Position numbers and translations under genes: made by a program
Notes under the pieces: generated by a model
The model's input: the letters and a program-made list of their open reading frames with translations, nothing else
The model's database searches: none
What the model was told of the DNA's origin: nothing
Shown: positions 14,944 through 23,207 of the stretch, one piece after another
How the letters are laid out: each line of letters starts with the position of its first letter
How positions within the stretch are numbered: position 1 is the first letter of the stretch
Assembly (NCBI GenBank): GCA_944387785.1
Contig: CALXGG010000004.1
Span: 1 to 41,721 of the forward strand
Reading direction: 5' to 3'
Source of the DNA: an uncultured Oscillospiraceae bacterium
GTDB lineage: Bacteria > Bacillota > Clostridia > Oscillospirales > Oscillospiraceae
DNA: 41,721 nucleotides

Positions 14944-17091
14944 TCAGTCCGCCGCCTGCTGGATCCGCCAGATGATGGCGGCGATCTCGCTGCGGCGGAG
15001 GGGCTCGTTGGGCCGGTAGAGAGACTGGCCGCCGGGGAGGGCGGTGCCCTCCACGATGCCGGCCTCATGGAGGGCGGCGATGGCGCCGGCGGCGCTGTCA
15101 TCGGCGGGGACGTCCTGGAAGGGGCCCTCCTCCAGGCTGCCGGGGAGGGCGAGGCCCATGGCGGCGGCGGCCAGCTCCGCCAGCTCCCGCCGGGTGATGG
15201 CGGCCCGCAGGTCCGCTTCCTCCGTCAGAAGGCCCTCCTTCAGGGCCAGATCCAGGTAGCCCTGGGCCCAGTGGCCGCTGCCGGCGGCCTGCGCCTCCCG
15301 GCCCGTGGCCAGCAGCACCAGCTTCAGGGCCTCGCCCCAGGTCACGTTGGAGCGGGGGGAGTAGGTGGTGGCGGTGGTGCCGCTGACCACCCCCGCCTCC
15401 GCCAGCTCCACCACATAGGTGCAGAACCAGTCGGTGTCCTTCACGTCGGAGAAGGGGTTGCGGACGGTAAAGGCCAGGCAGCCCGCGAAGAGCAGCTCCC
15501 CGGCGGCGCTGTACGCCGCGTAGGGCACGCGGGCCCCGGCGGCGCCGGCGGCCACATAGGTCAGGCCGCCGATGGCGCTGTACGGGAAGGCCTCCTGGCC
15601 CAGGGCGGCCTCGGTGAGGCGGGCACCGGCGGAGGCGGCGGTGCGCCCCTCATAGAGGGCGCCGGCGGCGGGCAGGTCCAGGAAGCGGATGTAGAAGCCG
15701 CTGCCCCGGCTGCCGGTGGCGGCCTGGTAGGCGGAGAGGAACCCGGCGGCGGGGAGGGCGGCCTCGCCGCCGGAGGAGACGATGCAGGCCACGTCCTCCA
15801 CGGCGGAGGCGTTGACGAAGAGGAACACCTGGCCGGAGCGGTAGGTCTGGTGGCCGCCGCCGTCGCTGCCGTAGGCGTCAAAGGAGAGGATCACCGGCCC
15901 GGTGAAGCGGCTGGAGGGGACGAAGGCCACGCTCTCCAGCAGGGGATGGCCTTCCCCGTCGGCGGCGGCGTAGAGGTTCTCGCCGGCCTCCACGGCGCTG
16001 CCGGGCCGGGCGGCGGAGGCGTAGCCCCGGCGGAGGACGCCCTGGGAGGCGGCGGGCAGGGCGGTGAAGCGCACCCGGGCCAGCTGGCCCTGGGGATAGG
16101 CTTCCTGCCAGAAGGCCTGGAAATCCTCCGGGGAAAAGACGGCGGCGGTCCCCTTCTCCGTGATGTACAGCACGTCGGCGCTGCCCAGGGACTGCTCCAC
16201 GGCGATGGTCAGCAGGCCGGGCCAGGCGCCGCCGCGGCCGTCGTAGGCGGTGAAGCCGATGACGTAGGCCCCGGAGCTGTCGGGCTCGAAGCGGACCTGG
16301 GAGAGGGGCGTCTCCTCCCCGGAGAGGGCGTACCGCTGGCCGGGGGTGCACTTGAGGTCCCCGGCGGCGGAGTCGGGCTTCTTGTCAAAGACCACATAGG
16401 CGGCCTCCCCGCCCCTGTCCGCCACCGCCTGGGCGATCTGGTCCGCCACGGACACCGGGGTGCGGCCGGTGGCCTCCCCCAGGCCCAGGTAGAGGGCGCG
16501 GCTGCCGGTGACCGCCGACGCGGACAGCAGGTCCCGGATCATGAGGGAGACGGTGCAGGAGGCGCTGATGGTCTTGCCCGCCAGGGCGTTGCCGGGCACC
16601 GCCGTAACGAAGCAGACGAAGTCGTAGTCCCCCGCCTGATCCATCACCGGGGAGGGCGGGGTGCAGCGCTGGCCGGTGCTGACGAAGGCGCCGTTGTAAT
16701 ACCAGCTGTAAGAGAGGGTATACTGATCGGTGACGTCCGTCTCCCCCAGGGTCAGCCGTACCCCCTCCAGGGAGAGGGCGGCGGCCTTGTCGCCCCGGGC
16801 GGCGGTCACGGTCTCGCTCTCGGGCAGGACGATGCGCACCTTGGTGTAATCCATGGCGCCGCAGGCGGCGCAGAAGCCGTCGCCGGCAAAGTCGTGGGCG
16901 GCGTCGGCGTCGATGAGGCCGTCCTTGGGGCAGGAGACGGTGTGGGTGCGGCCGTCGCCGTTGTCGGTGCAGGTCACGTCGCCGCCGCACCGGGGGCAGG
17001 CGGCGGCCAGGGCGGCGGGGGCCAGGCCCAGGGCCAGCAGCAGGGCCAGCAGGGCCGCCGTCAGGCGGCGGGGGAAGGCGTGTCTCGTCAT
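14944..17091 (-). CDS. Secreted S-layer-homology (SLH) domain protein
   Basis: 715-residue exported protein. A signal peptide (MTRHAFPRRLTAALLALLLA then LGLAPAALAA) is followed at once by a Cys/His zinc-ribbon-like stretch (ACPRCGGDVTCTDNGDGRTH ... DGFCAACGAMD). A long middle region of beta-rich repeats of about 90 residues (each with phrases such as SFDAYGSDGGG or AYDGRGGAWPG) is not a family I can name. The C-terminus carries two or three SLH modules: FSDVKDTDWFCTYVVELAEA, HWAQGYLDLALKEGLL, and FQDVPADDSAAGAIAALHEA ending in RRSEIAAIIWRI. SLH modules anchor proteins to pyruvylated wall polymer. Start: AGGAGG seven bases before ATG 17091; a longer reading (17226) lacks a signal peptide. Expression may depend on an activator, since the -35 is poor and direct repeats overlap it. 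Confidence 0.88.
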   Translation of the reverse strand: MTRHAFPRRLTAALLALLLALGLAPAALAAACPRCGGDVTCTDNGDGRTHTVSCPKDGLIDADAAHDFAGDGFCAACGAMDYTKVRIVLPESETVTAARGDKAAALSLEGVRLTLGETDVTDQYTLSYSWYYNGAFVSTGQRCTPPSPVMDQAGDYDFVCFVTAVPGNALAGKTISASCTVSLMIRDLLSASAVTGSRALYLGLGEATGRTPVSVADQIAQAVADRGGEAAYVVFDKKPDSAAGDLKCTPGQRYALSGEETPLSQVRFEPDSSGAYVIGFTAYDGRGGAWPGLLTIAVEQSLGSADVLYITEKGTAAVFSPEDFQAFWQEAYPQGQLARVRFTALPAASQGVLRRGYASAARPGSAVEAGENLYAAADGEGHPLLESVAFVPSSRFTGPVILSFDAYGSDGGGHQTYRSGQVFLFVNASAVEDVACIVSSGGEAALPAAGFLSAYQAATGSRGSGFYIRFLDLPAAGALYEGRTAASAGARLTEAALGQEAFPYSAIGGLTYVAAGAAGARVPYAAYSAAGELLFAGCLAFTVRNPFSDVKDTDWFCTYVVELAEAGVVSGTTATTYSPRSNVTWGEALKLVLLATGREAQAAGSGHWAQGYLDLALKEGLLTEEADLRAAITRRELAELAAAAMGLALPGSLEEGPFQDVPADDSAAGAIAALHEAGIVEGTALPGGQSLYRPNEPLRRSEIAAIIWRIQQAAD

Positions 17092-17151
17092 ACAGGTTCC
17101 TCCTTGGGGCGCAGGGGCGCGGACGCAGGGCCGCAGGTACTCTTTGGCAAC

Positions 17152-17180
17152 AGTATACCATAGGGCGGGGGAAAAAGCGT
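17152..17180 (-). promoter_or_regulatory. Promoter of the SLH-protein gene, weak -35
   Basis: Minus-strand -10 TATACT (17157-17152). At 17-bp spacing the -35 would be ACGCTT (17180-17175), far from consensus, which points to activator dependence. Confidence 0.55.
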
Positions 17181-17210
17181 AACAAATCCTGTAACAAATC
17201 TGTGACAAAT
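17177..17210. repeat. Three 11-bp direct repeats at the SLH-gene promoter
   Basis: Plus strand: GCGTAACAAAT (17177-17187), one base, CTGTAACAAAT (17189-17199), CTGTGACAAAT (17200-17210). The units abut with 12- and 11-bp period and overlap the weak -35 of the SLH gene. Direct repeats of this size are typical sites for OmpR/PhoB-type response regulators; CTGTnAnAAAT resembles the classical Pho-box half-site. Confidence 0.65.
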
Positions 17211-17294
17211 GCTGACAGGCCCTCACCTCCCTCCTGCCCCCTGCCGGGCCGCCCCCTCCCGACAGGGGATCCTTCCTCCCGCCGGGGCCGGGGA

Positions 17295-17323
17295 TTGACA
17301 GGGCCGGCCCGGTTTTCTATAAT
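17295..17323 (+). promoter_or_regulatory. Consensus promoter of the hydrogenase gene
   Basis: Perfect TTGACA (17295-17300), 17-bp spacer, perfect TATAAT (17318-17323). Confidence 0.9.
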
Positions 17324-17369
17324 TAACATGGAGAAGCCTGAACATCAGGAGAAAGGGAGGGAACTGCCC

Positions 17370-18878
17370 ATGCGCGGTATTCCGTCATCCGTTACCGACA
17401 TCCGCAAGAAGGTGTTCACCGAGGTGGCCCGTCTGGCCTACGACGGGGCCTACGACCGGATGGAGAAGCTGCCCTATATCATCGTCCCCGGGGAGGAGGC
17501 CAAGTACCGGGAGTCCATCTTCCTGGAGCGGGCCATCGCTGGGGAGCGGGTGCGCCTGGCCATGGGGCTGCCCCTCCGGCCGGTGGACCAGCACACGGTC
17601 CTCTCCGACGGCGTCACCGAGAGCGCCGTGGCGGAGAAGTACTACGACCCGCCCCTCATCAACATCATCAACTACGCCTGCCACGCCTGCCCCACCAAGC
17701 AGTACCGCATCACCGAGTACTGCCAGGGCTGCCTGGCCCAGTCCTGCCGCCAGTCCTGCCCCAAGGACGCCATCCGCTTTGTCAACGGCAAGTGCTATAT
17801 CCGCCAGGAGCAGTGCGTCAAGTGCGGCAAGTGCGCCGAGGCCTGCCCCTACAACGCCATCATCAAGCTGGAGCGGCCCTGCGTGAAGGCCTGCGGCATG
17901 GACGCCATCGGCTCCGACGACCACGGCCGGGCCAAGATCGACTACGACAAGTGCGTCTCCTGCGGCATGTGCCTGGTGAGCTGCCCCTTCGGCGCCATCG
18001 TGGACAAGGGCCAGATCTTCCAGCTGATCCACGCCCTCAAACGGGGGGACAGGGTCGTCGCCATCGTGGCCCCCGCCTTCCTGGGCCAGTTCGGCCCCGA
18101 GGCCACCCCCGAGCGGCTCACCGCCGCCATGAAGCGCCTGGGCTTTGCCGGCGTGGCGGAGGTGGCGGTGGGGGCGGATCTGTGCACCATCGAGGAGGCC
18201 AAGGACTTCATGCGGGAGGTGCCGGAGAACCAGCCCTTCATGGCCACCTCCTGCTGCCCCGCCTGGTCCGTCATGGCCAAGAAGCTCTTCCCCCAGTTCG
18301 CCGACTATATCTCCATGGCCCTGACCCCCATGGTCCTCACCGCCCGGCTCCAGAAGCAGAAGGACCCCGACTGCCGCGTCGCCTTCATCGGCCCCTGCGC
18401 CGCCAAGAAGCTGGAGGCCAGCCGCCGCAGCATTCGCAGCGACGTGGACTTCGTCCTCACCTTCGAGGAGCTCCAGGGCATGTTCGAGGCCAGGGGCGTC
18501 CGCTTTGAGGACATCCCCCGGGAGGAGGAGGTCCCCCTCAGCGAGGGCACCGGCGCGGGCCGGGGCTTTGCCGTCACCGGCGGCGTGGCCGGGGCGGTGG
18601 TGGACGTGATCCACCGCATCGACCCGGACCGGGAGGTGAAGGTGGCCTCCGCCGAGGGCCTGGACAACTGCAAGAAGATGCTCCTGCTGGCCAAGGCCGG
18701 CAAGTACAACGGCTACCTCCTGGAGGGCATGGCCTGCCCCGGCGGCTGCGTGGCCGGCGCGGGCACCATCCAGCCGGTGGCCCGCTCCGCCGCCGCCATC
18801 GGCAAGTACAGCCGGGAGGCGGACAAGCAGAACGCCATGGATTCCGACTACGAGCTGGACCTGCCCCTGCTGAAATAA
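17370..18878 (+). CDS. [FeFe]-hydrogenase, group B-like, with N-terminal ferredoxin clusters
   Basis: 502-residue iron hydrogenase, reversible proton/H2 chemistry in the cytoplasm. The N-terminal part carries several Cys groups ([65 protein letters not shown]), enough for multiple 4Fe-4S clusters. H-cluster motifs are TSCCPAW (Cys295/Cys296), GPCAAKKLE and [15 protein letters not shown]. The GPC form in place of MPC and the [20 protein letters not shown] opening fit the group B type found in anaerobic Clostridia, whose physiological partner is not settled. Start at 17370: AGGGAGG at 17354-17360. A start at 17328 would coincide with the transcription start. No subunit or maturation gene is adjacent. 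Confidence 0.92.
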   Translation: MRGIPSSVTDIRKKVFTEVARLAYDGAYDRMEKLPYIIVPGEEAKYRESIFLERAIAGERVRLAMGLPLRPVDQHTVLSDGVTESAVAEKYYDPPLINIINYACHACPTKQYRITEYCQGCLAQSCRQSCPKDAIRFVNGKCYIRQEQCVKCGKCAEACPYNAIIKLERPCVKACGMDAIGSDDHGRAKIDYDKCVSCGMCLVSCPFGAIVDKGQIFQLIHALKRGDRVVAIVAPAFLGQFGPEATPERLTAAMKRLGFAGVAEVAVGADLCTIEEAKDFMREVPENQPFMATSCCPAWSVMAKKLFPQFADYISMALTPMVLTARLQKQKDPDCRVAFIGPCAAKKLEASRRSIRSDVDFVLTFEELQGMFEARGVRFEDIPREEEVPLSEGTGAGRGFAVTGGVAGAVVDVIHRIDPDREVKVASAEGLDNCKKMLLLAKAGKYNGYLLEGMACPGGCVAGAGTIQPVARSAAAIGKYSREADKQNAMDSDYELDLPLLK

Positions 18879-18885
18879 CGGGGAT

Positions 18886-18929
18886 GCCCCCTCCTTCTGT
18901 CGCTTTGGCGGTGGAAAGAGGGGGCTTTT
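18886..18929 (+). terminator. Terminator after the hydrogenase gene
   Basis: GCCCCCTC (18886-18893) pairs with GAGGGGGC (18918-18925) and TTTT follows. Confidence 0.75.
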
Positions 18930-18954
18930 CCCCGCTTTTTGTCCAGCTTCCGCC

Positions 18955-18983
18955 TTTACAAACCCGGCGGGGCGTGGTACCAT
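18955..18983 (+). promoter_or_regulatory. Promoter of the IMP dehydrogenase gene
   Basis: TTTACA (18955-18960), 17-bp spacer, TACCAT (18978-18983). Confidence 0.5.
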
Positions 18984-19026
18984 GTGGACTAATCAGACAA
19001 ATGTGATGAAGGAGCGTCGAACTGCC

Positions 19027-20535
19027 ATGGCCTACTATTACAGCGAACCGTCCCACACCTTCAGCGAGTACCTGCTGGTGCCCGGCTACACCTCCCCCGA
19101 CTGCATCCCCGCCAACGTGTCCCTCCGCACCCCCCTGGTGAAATACCGCAAGGGGCAGGAGGAGCCCGCCCTCTCCCTGAACATCCCCCTGGTGTCGGCC
19201 ATCATGCAGTCGGTGTCCAACGACACCCTGGCGGTGGCCCTGGCCAAGGAGGGGGGCATCTCCTTCATCTACGGCTCCCAGTCCGTGGCGGACGAGGCGG
19301 CCATGGTGGCCCGGGTGAAGAGCTACAAGGCGGGCTTCGTGCCCAGCGACTCCAACCTCTCCCCCGACGCCACCATGCAGGACGTGGTGGACCTGAAGAA
19401 GCGCACCGGCCACTCCACCGTGGCCATCACCTCCGACGGCACCAGCCAGGGCAGGCTCCTGGGCATCGTCACCAGCCGGGACTACCGGGTCAGCCGCATG
19501 GACCCCGCCACCAAGGTGTCCGCGTTCATGACCCCCTTCCAGCGCCTGGTCACCGCCCCCGAGGGCACCACCCTCAAGGAGGCCAACGACATCATCTGGG
19601 ACCACAAGCTCAACTCCCTGCCCATCGTCAGCGCTGACGGCCGCCTCCTCTACTTCGTGTTCCGCAAGGACTACGAGCAGCACAAGGAGAACCCGGAGGA
19701 GCTCCTGGACAGCCACAAGCGGTACCTGGTGGGCGCGGGCATCAACACCAAGGACTATGAGACGCGGGTGCCCGCCCTTATCGAGGCCGGGGCCGACGTT
19801 CTCTGCATCGACTCCTCCGAGGGCTACTCCTGCTGGCAGGAAAAGACCCTGCGCTTCATCCGGGAGCGCTACGGCGACAGCGTCAAGGTGGGGGCCGGCA
19901 ACGTGGTGGACCGGGACGGCTTCCGCTTCCTGGCCCAGGCCGGGGCCGACTTCGTGAAGGTGGGCATCGGCGGCGGCTCCATCTGCATCACCCGGGAGAC
20001 CAAGGGCATCGGCCGGGGCCAGGCCACCGCCCTCATCGAGGTGGCGGCGGCCCGGGACGAGTACTTCGCCGAGACCGGGATCTATGTCCCTATCTGCTCC
20101 GACGGCGGCATCGTCCACGACTACCACATGACCCTGGCCCTGGCCATGGGGGCCGACTTCATCATGCTGGGCCGATACTTCGCCCGCTTCGACGAGAGCC
20201 CCACGAACCGCGTGCTGGTCAACGGCCAGTATATGAAGGAGTACTGGGGCGAGGGCTCCAACCGGGCCCGGAACTGGCAGCGCTACGACCTGGGCGGCGG
20301 CACGGGCCTTGCCTTCGAGGAGGGCGTGGACTCCTATGTCACCTACGCCGGCCCCCTGAAGGAGAATGTGGCCAAGAGCCTGTACAAGGTGAAGTCCACC
20401 ATGTGCAACTGCGGCGTGACCACCATCCCCGACCTCCAGAAGAACGCCCGGCTCACCCTGGTGTCCGCCACCTCCATCGTGGAGGGCGGCTACCACGACG
20501 TGGTCCTCAAGGCCCACGGCAGCAGCCAGAACTGA
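19027..20535 (+). CDS. guaB: IMP dehydrogenase
   Basis: 502-residue IMP dehydrogenase, oxidising IMP to XMP with NAD+, the first step to guanine nucleotides. A TIM barrel ([20 protein letters not shown]) is interrupted by a CBS pair (about residues 95-225). The catalytic loop is [20 protein letters not shown] with Cys320, and the flap contains [12 protein letters not shown] with the catalytic Arg-Tyr pair. The [10 protein letters not shown] and [13 protein letters not shown] wording resembles the Tritrichomonas-like subtype more than the GPGSICTTR form of E. coli. The start at 19027 uses AAGGAG at 19009-19014; spacing is slightly long. Single-gene unit between its own promoter and terminator. 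Confidence 0.95.
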   Translation: MAYYYSEPSHTFSEYLLVPGYTSPDCIPANVSLRTPLVKYRKGQEEPALSLNIPLVSAIMQSVSNDTLAVALAKEGGISFIYGSQSVADEAAMVARVKSYKAGFVPSDSNLSPDATMQDVVDLKKRTGHSTVAITSDGTSQGRLLGIVTSRDYRVSRMDPATKVSAFMTPFQRLVTAPEGTTLKEANDIIWDHKLNSLPIVSADGRLLYFVFRKDYEQHKENPEELLDSHKRYLVGAGINTKDYETRVPALIEAGADVLCIDSSEGYSCWQEKTLRFIRERYGDSVKVGAGNVVDRDGFRFLAQAGADFVKVGIGGGSICITRETKGIGRGQATALIEVAAARDEYFAETGIYVPICSDGGIVHDYHMTLALAMGADFIMLGRYFARFDESPTNRVLVNGQYMKEYWGEGSNRARNWQRYDLGGGTGLAFEEGVDSYVTYAGPLKENVAKSLYKVKSTMCNCGVTTIPDLQKNARLTLVSATSIVEGGYHDVVLKAHGSSQN

Positions 20536-20566
20536 GACGGCCCGCCGCCGGGCGCGGCGGCTCCTC

Positions 20567-20606
20567 CTCCGGCGGCCCCGCCCGGGGCCGCCGGAGCCTG
20601 CTTTTT
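20567..20606 (+). terminator. Terminator after guaB
   Basis: A 13-bp perfect stem (20567-20579 with 20584-20596), loop GCCC, then TTTTT at 20602-20606. Confidence 0.85.
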
Positions 20607-20639
20607 GCCCTTTTTCCCCGGAAATAACAGGGGAAACCC

Positions 20640-20667
20640 TTGCATTTTGCGGGAAACGGTGTATGAT
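20640..20667 (+). promoter_or_regulatory. Promoter of the G3E GTPase pair
   Basis: TTGCAT (20640-20645), 16-bp spacer, TATGAT (20662-20667). Confidence 0.6.
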
Positions 20668-20727
20668 GACCACAGAAAACCGGGGGCGGCCCGCCACCCT
20701 CCATATCACAGAAAGAGGCGTATCCGC

Positions 20728-21867
20728 ATGACAAAGGTAAACGTGATCTCCGGCTTTTTGGGGGCCGGGAAGACCACCCTCATCAAAAAGCTCCTGGACG
20801 AGGCCCTGAAGGGGGAGAAGATCGTCCTCATCGAAAACGAATTCGGCGAGATCGGCATCGACGGCGGCTTCCTGAAGGACGCCGGGGTGGAGATCTCCGA
20901 GATGAACTCCGGATGCATCTGCTGCTCCCTGGTGGGGGACTTCGGCAGGGCCCTCCGGGAGGTGATGGAGCGGTTCCATCCCGACCGCATCCTCATCGAG
21001 CCCTCCGGCGTGGGCAAGCTGTCCGACGTGATCGGGGCCATCCGGGACGTGGCCGCCGGGGAGCCGGAGATGGTGCTGGGCAGCGCCGTCACCGTGGCCG
21101 ACGCCGGCAAGTGCCGGGTGTATATGAAGAACTTCGGCGAGTTCTACGCCAACCAGGTGGAGCATGCCGGGGCCATCGTCCTCAGCCGCACCCAGAAGGT
21201 GACGCCGGAGAAGCTGGAGGAGGCCGTGGCCATCCTCCGGGAGAAGAACCCCGCCGCCCCGGTGGTCACCACCCCCTGGGACCAGCTCACCGGCGGGCAG
21301 CTCCTCTCCGCCATGGAGGAGGGCAACACCCTGGCGGCGGATCTGCTGGCAGAGGAGGAGATCTGCCCGGTCTGCGGCGGCCACCACGATCACGACCACG
21401 ACCACTGCGGCCACGACCATGAGCATCACGACCACGACCACTGCGGCCATGATCATGAACATCACGACCACGACCACTGCGGCCATGATCATGAACATCA
21501 CGACCACGACCACTGCGGCCACGATCATGAGCATCATGACCATGACCACTGCGGCTGCGGCCACGACCACCACCATCACCACGGCCACCACGCCGACGAG
21601 GTGTTTGCCAGCTGGGGGGTGGAGACCACCCACACCTTTACGGCGGAGCGGCTGGAGAAGATCCTCACGGCCCTGGACGGCGGCGAATATGGCGCGGTGC
21701 TGCGGGCCAAGGGCATCGTCAGCGGCGGCGACGGCGCCTGGTACCACTTTGACTACGTCCCCGGCGACCACCAGGTCCGCACCGGCCCCGCGGACTATAC
21801 CGGCCGCCTGTGCGTCATCGGCAGCCGGCTGAAGGAGGAGGGCCTGAAGGCCCTCTTCGAGGTGTGA
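20728..21867 (+). CDS. G3E-family GTPase (CobW/COG0523) with His-rich metal-binding repeats
   Basis: 379-residue putative metallochaperone GTPase. Walker A GFLGAGKTT (residues 9-17), the family metal motif CxCC (Cys63, Cys65, Cys66 in NSGCICCSL), Walker B-like RILIEPSGVG. After the GTPase core comes a CxxC pair (Cys213, Cys216) and then residues 219-288, almost only His, Asp, Cys and Gly, built on the 12-residue unit HDHDHCGHDHEH. The CobW C-terminal domain (VFASWGVETTHTFTAERLEK onward) ends the protein. Such His-rich insertions are known from zinc-, cobalt- and nickel-handling G3E proteins; which metal is used here cannot be told. Start: AAGAGG at 20713-20718. Only one base separates it from the next G3E gene. 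Confidence 0.9.
   Translation: MTKVNVISGFLGAGKTTLIKKLLDEALKGEKIVLIENEFGEIGIDGGFLKDAGVEISEMNSGCICCSLVGDFGRALREVMERFHPDRILIEPSGVGKLSDVIGAIRDVAAGEPEMVLGSAVTVADAGKCRVYMKNFGEFYANQVEHAGAIVLSRTQKVTPEKLEEAVAILREKNPAAPVVTTPWDQLTGGQLLSAMEEGNTLAADLLAEEEICPVCGGHHDHDHDHCGHDHEHHDHDHCGHDHEHHDHDHCGHDHEHHDHDHCGHDHEHHDHDHCGCGHDHHHHHGHHADEVFASWGVETTHTFTAERLEKILTALDGGEYGAVLRAKGIVSGGDGAWYHFDYVPGDHQVRTGPADYTGRLCVIGSRLKEEGLKALFEV
21391..21555 (+). repeat. 36-bp in-frame tandem repeat encoding HDHDHCGHDHEH
   Basis: Four full copies plus a partial one, period exactly 36 bp (12 codons). The middle copies are nearly identical at the DNA level (for example CATGATCATGAACAT recurs), which suggests recent copy-number change by slippage. 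It lies wholly inside the G3E GTPase gene. Confidence 0.95.
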
Positions 21868-21868
21868 C

Positions 21869-22816
21869 ATGGCCAGGCGGAAAACGGTCTACCCGGTGTA
21901 TCTCATCGCCGGGTTCCTGGACAGCGGCAAGACCTCCTTCATCAACGGCATCCTCTCCGACGGCTTCGCCCTGGAGGACAGGACCCTGCTCCTGTGCTGC
22001 GAGGAGGGGGAGGAGGCCTACGATCCCAAGGCCCTCCGGAACGTCACCGTGGTGACGGTGGAGGACCGGGAGGCCCTTACCCCCCGGTTCCTGCTGGAGC
22101 AGCAGAAGAAGTGCGGGGCCACCCAGATCATCGTGGAGTACAACGGCATGTGGCCCATCCAGCCCTTCTACGAGGAGAGCCTGCCGGAGAACTGGGTGCT
22201 CTACCAGATCATTTTCACTGTGGAGGGCCCCACCTTCGACCTCTACGCCAAGAACATGGGCCCGCTGATGCTGGAGAAGCTGCGCAACGCGGACATGATC
22301 CTGGTCAACCGCTGCGACGACGAGCTGTGCGCCGCCCTGCGGCGGCGGAACCTGCGGCTCATCAACCGCCGGGCGGACATCTATCTGGAGAAAAACGACG
22401 GCACCAGCGAGGACTACATGGACGGCACGGTGTCCGCCTTCGACCTCTCCGGGGACGCCCTGGCGGTGCCCGACGAGGACTACGGCCTGTGGTATGTGGA
22501 GATCATGGACACCCCCGCCATGTACGCGGGCAAGACGGTGACCTTCCGGGCCATGATGTGCAAGCCGCCCCAGTACGGCGACTACTTCACCCCCGGCCGC
22601 TTCGCCATGGTCTGCTGCGAGAAGGACATGAGCTTCCTGGCCCTGGCCTGCATCGGCTGGGACGTGTCCAAGATCCCGGAAAAGACCTGGGTGGAGGTCA
22701 CCGCCCGGGTGGCCCTGGAGCACTGGGACCCCTACGGGGAGGAGGACGGCCCCGTCCTCCATGTGACGGACCTGCGGCCCTGCGAGGCCCCGGCGGAGGA
22801 GATCGTGCAGATGTAA
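21869..22816 (+). CDS. Second G3E-type GTPase with a DUF1980-like C-terminal domain
   Basis: 315-residue protein. The N-terminal half is a G3E GTPase by fold motifs: VYLIAGFLDSGKTSFINGIL (Walker A), a Cys pair in TLLLCCEEGEEA, IIVEYNGMWPIQ in place of the usual Walker B region, and NADMILVNRCDDE (NKxD equivalent changed to NRCD). The C-terminal half (YAGKTVTFRAMMCKPPQYGD, then RFAMVCCEKDMSFLALACIG) resembles the C-terminal domain of the DUF1980/TIGR03943 (YcgQ) family, known partners of YcgR-like permeases. The gene starts one base after the first G3E gene stops, with GAGGTG as RBS, so they are co-translated. A joint role in metal trafficking is inferred. Confidence 0.75.
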   Translation: MARRKTVYPVYLIAGFLDSGKTSFINGILSDGFALEDRTLLLCCEEGEEAYDPKALRNVTVVTVEDREALTPRFLLEQQKKCGATQIIVEYNGMWPIQPFYEESLPENWVLYQIIFTVEGPTFDLYAKNMGPLMLEKLRNADMILVNRCDDELCAALRRRNLRLINRRADIYLEKNDGTSEDYMDGTVSAFDLSGDALAVPDEDYGLWYVEIMDTPAMYAGKTVTFRAMMCKPPQYGDYFTPGRFAMVCCEKDMSFLALACIGWDVSKIPEKTWVEVTARVALEHWDPYGEEDGPVLHVTDLRPCEAPAEEIVQM

Positions 22817-22876
22817 GGCCGCCCCCGCCCTGTTTCCCGGCCGCCCGCCGGCTTTCCGGACGGGCCGGGGGCGATC

Positions 22877-22911
22877 CCCGGCGGCGGGACGGCTCCCGCC
22901 GCCGGGCTTTT
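22877..22911 (+). terminator. Terminator after the G3E GTPase pair
   Basis: A 13-bp perfect stem (22877-22889 with 22894-22906), loop CGGC, then CTTTT. Confidence 0.85.
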
Positions 22912-22952
22912 CTGTCCCGTGTCTCTCTCCCGCGTAAAAGCAAGAATAGTGA

Positions 22953-22981
22953 TTGACTTTCCTGTACGGCGGGAGTATAAT
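22953..22981 (+). promoter_or_regulatory. Promoter of the nhaC-iadA operon
   Basis: TTGACT (22953-22958), 17-bp spacer, perfect TATAAT (22976-22981). Confidence 0.85.
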
Positions 22982-22987
22982 GAATTA

Positions 22988-23207
22988 TAAATATCGCATA
23001 AATATACCCTGATTTTTCTGACAGATGTTAGGCAAATTCCCTATTTTTCGCGCAGCCCCCGTTAAGAACCAGCATGGCGGGCCCTGTGCCGCCCGCCGCC
23101 CGTTTGGGGACCCGCCTCCGCCGGCGCCGCCGGAACGGGGGCTTGTTCCGCCGGACTCCGCGCCGCCGCGGGCGCCGGCGTATCAAATGAAACTGGAGGG
23201 AAGCTAC
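22988..23207 (+). other. Long untranslated leader before the antiporter gene
   Basis: About 220 bases between the predicted transcription start and the ATG. The first part is AT-rich, the rest very GC-rich with stems such as GGCGGGC/GCCCGCC near 23075-23097 and CGGAAC/GTTCCG near 23130-23155. It does not match a riboswitch class I recognise, and no terminator-like T-run is present. The reading frame of the antiporter stays open through it, but the encoded Pro/Arg-rich sequence looks non-protein. Confidence 0.45.

Noticed and set aside
14920-17163. 747-codon open frame on the plus strand opposite the SLH gene
   Set aside because: Extremely Gly/Ala/Gln-rich with no domain or RBS; the minus-strand frame has a signal peptide, SLH modules and a proper RBS.
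17202-17369. Longer starts for the hydrogenase (17202 or 17328)
   Set aside because: The first lies upstream of the consensus promoter and the second coincides with the expected transcription start; ATG 17370 has its own RBS.
21391-21555. 36-bp repeats that could suggest a CRISPR array
   Set aside because: There are no spacers between copies, and the repeat is an exact multiple of codons inside a well-supported G3E GTPase gene encoding a His-rich segment.
18574-21870. 1098-codon minus-strand open frame across guaB and the G3E gene
   Set aside because: It runs through a terminator and two clearly coding plus-strand genes; the long Val/Met stretch is simply the complement of the His-rich repeat.
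23025-23207. N-terminal extension of the antiporter from an ATG at 23025
   Set aside because: It would add a Pro/Arg-rich segment unlike the family; the ATG at 23208 has a good GGAGGG at the right distance.
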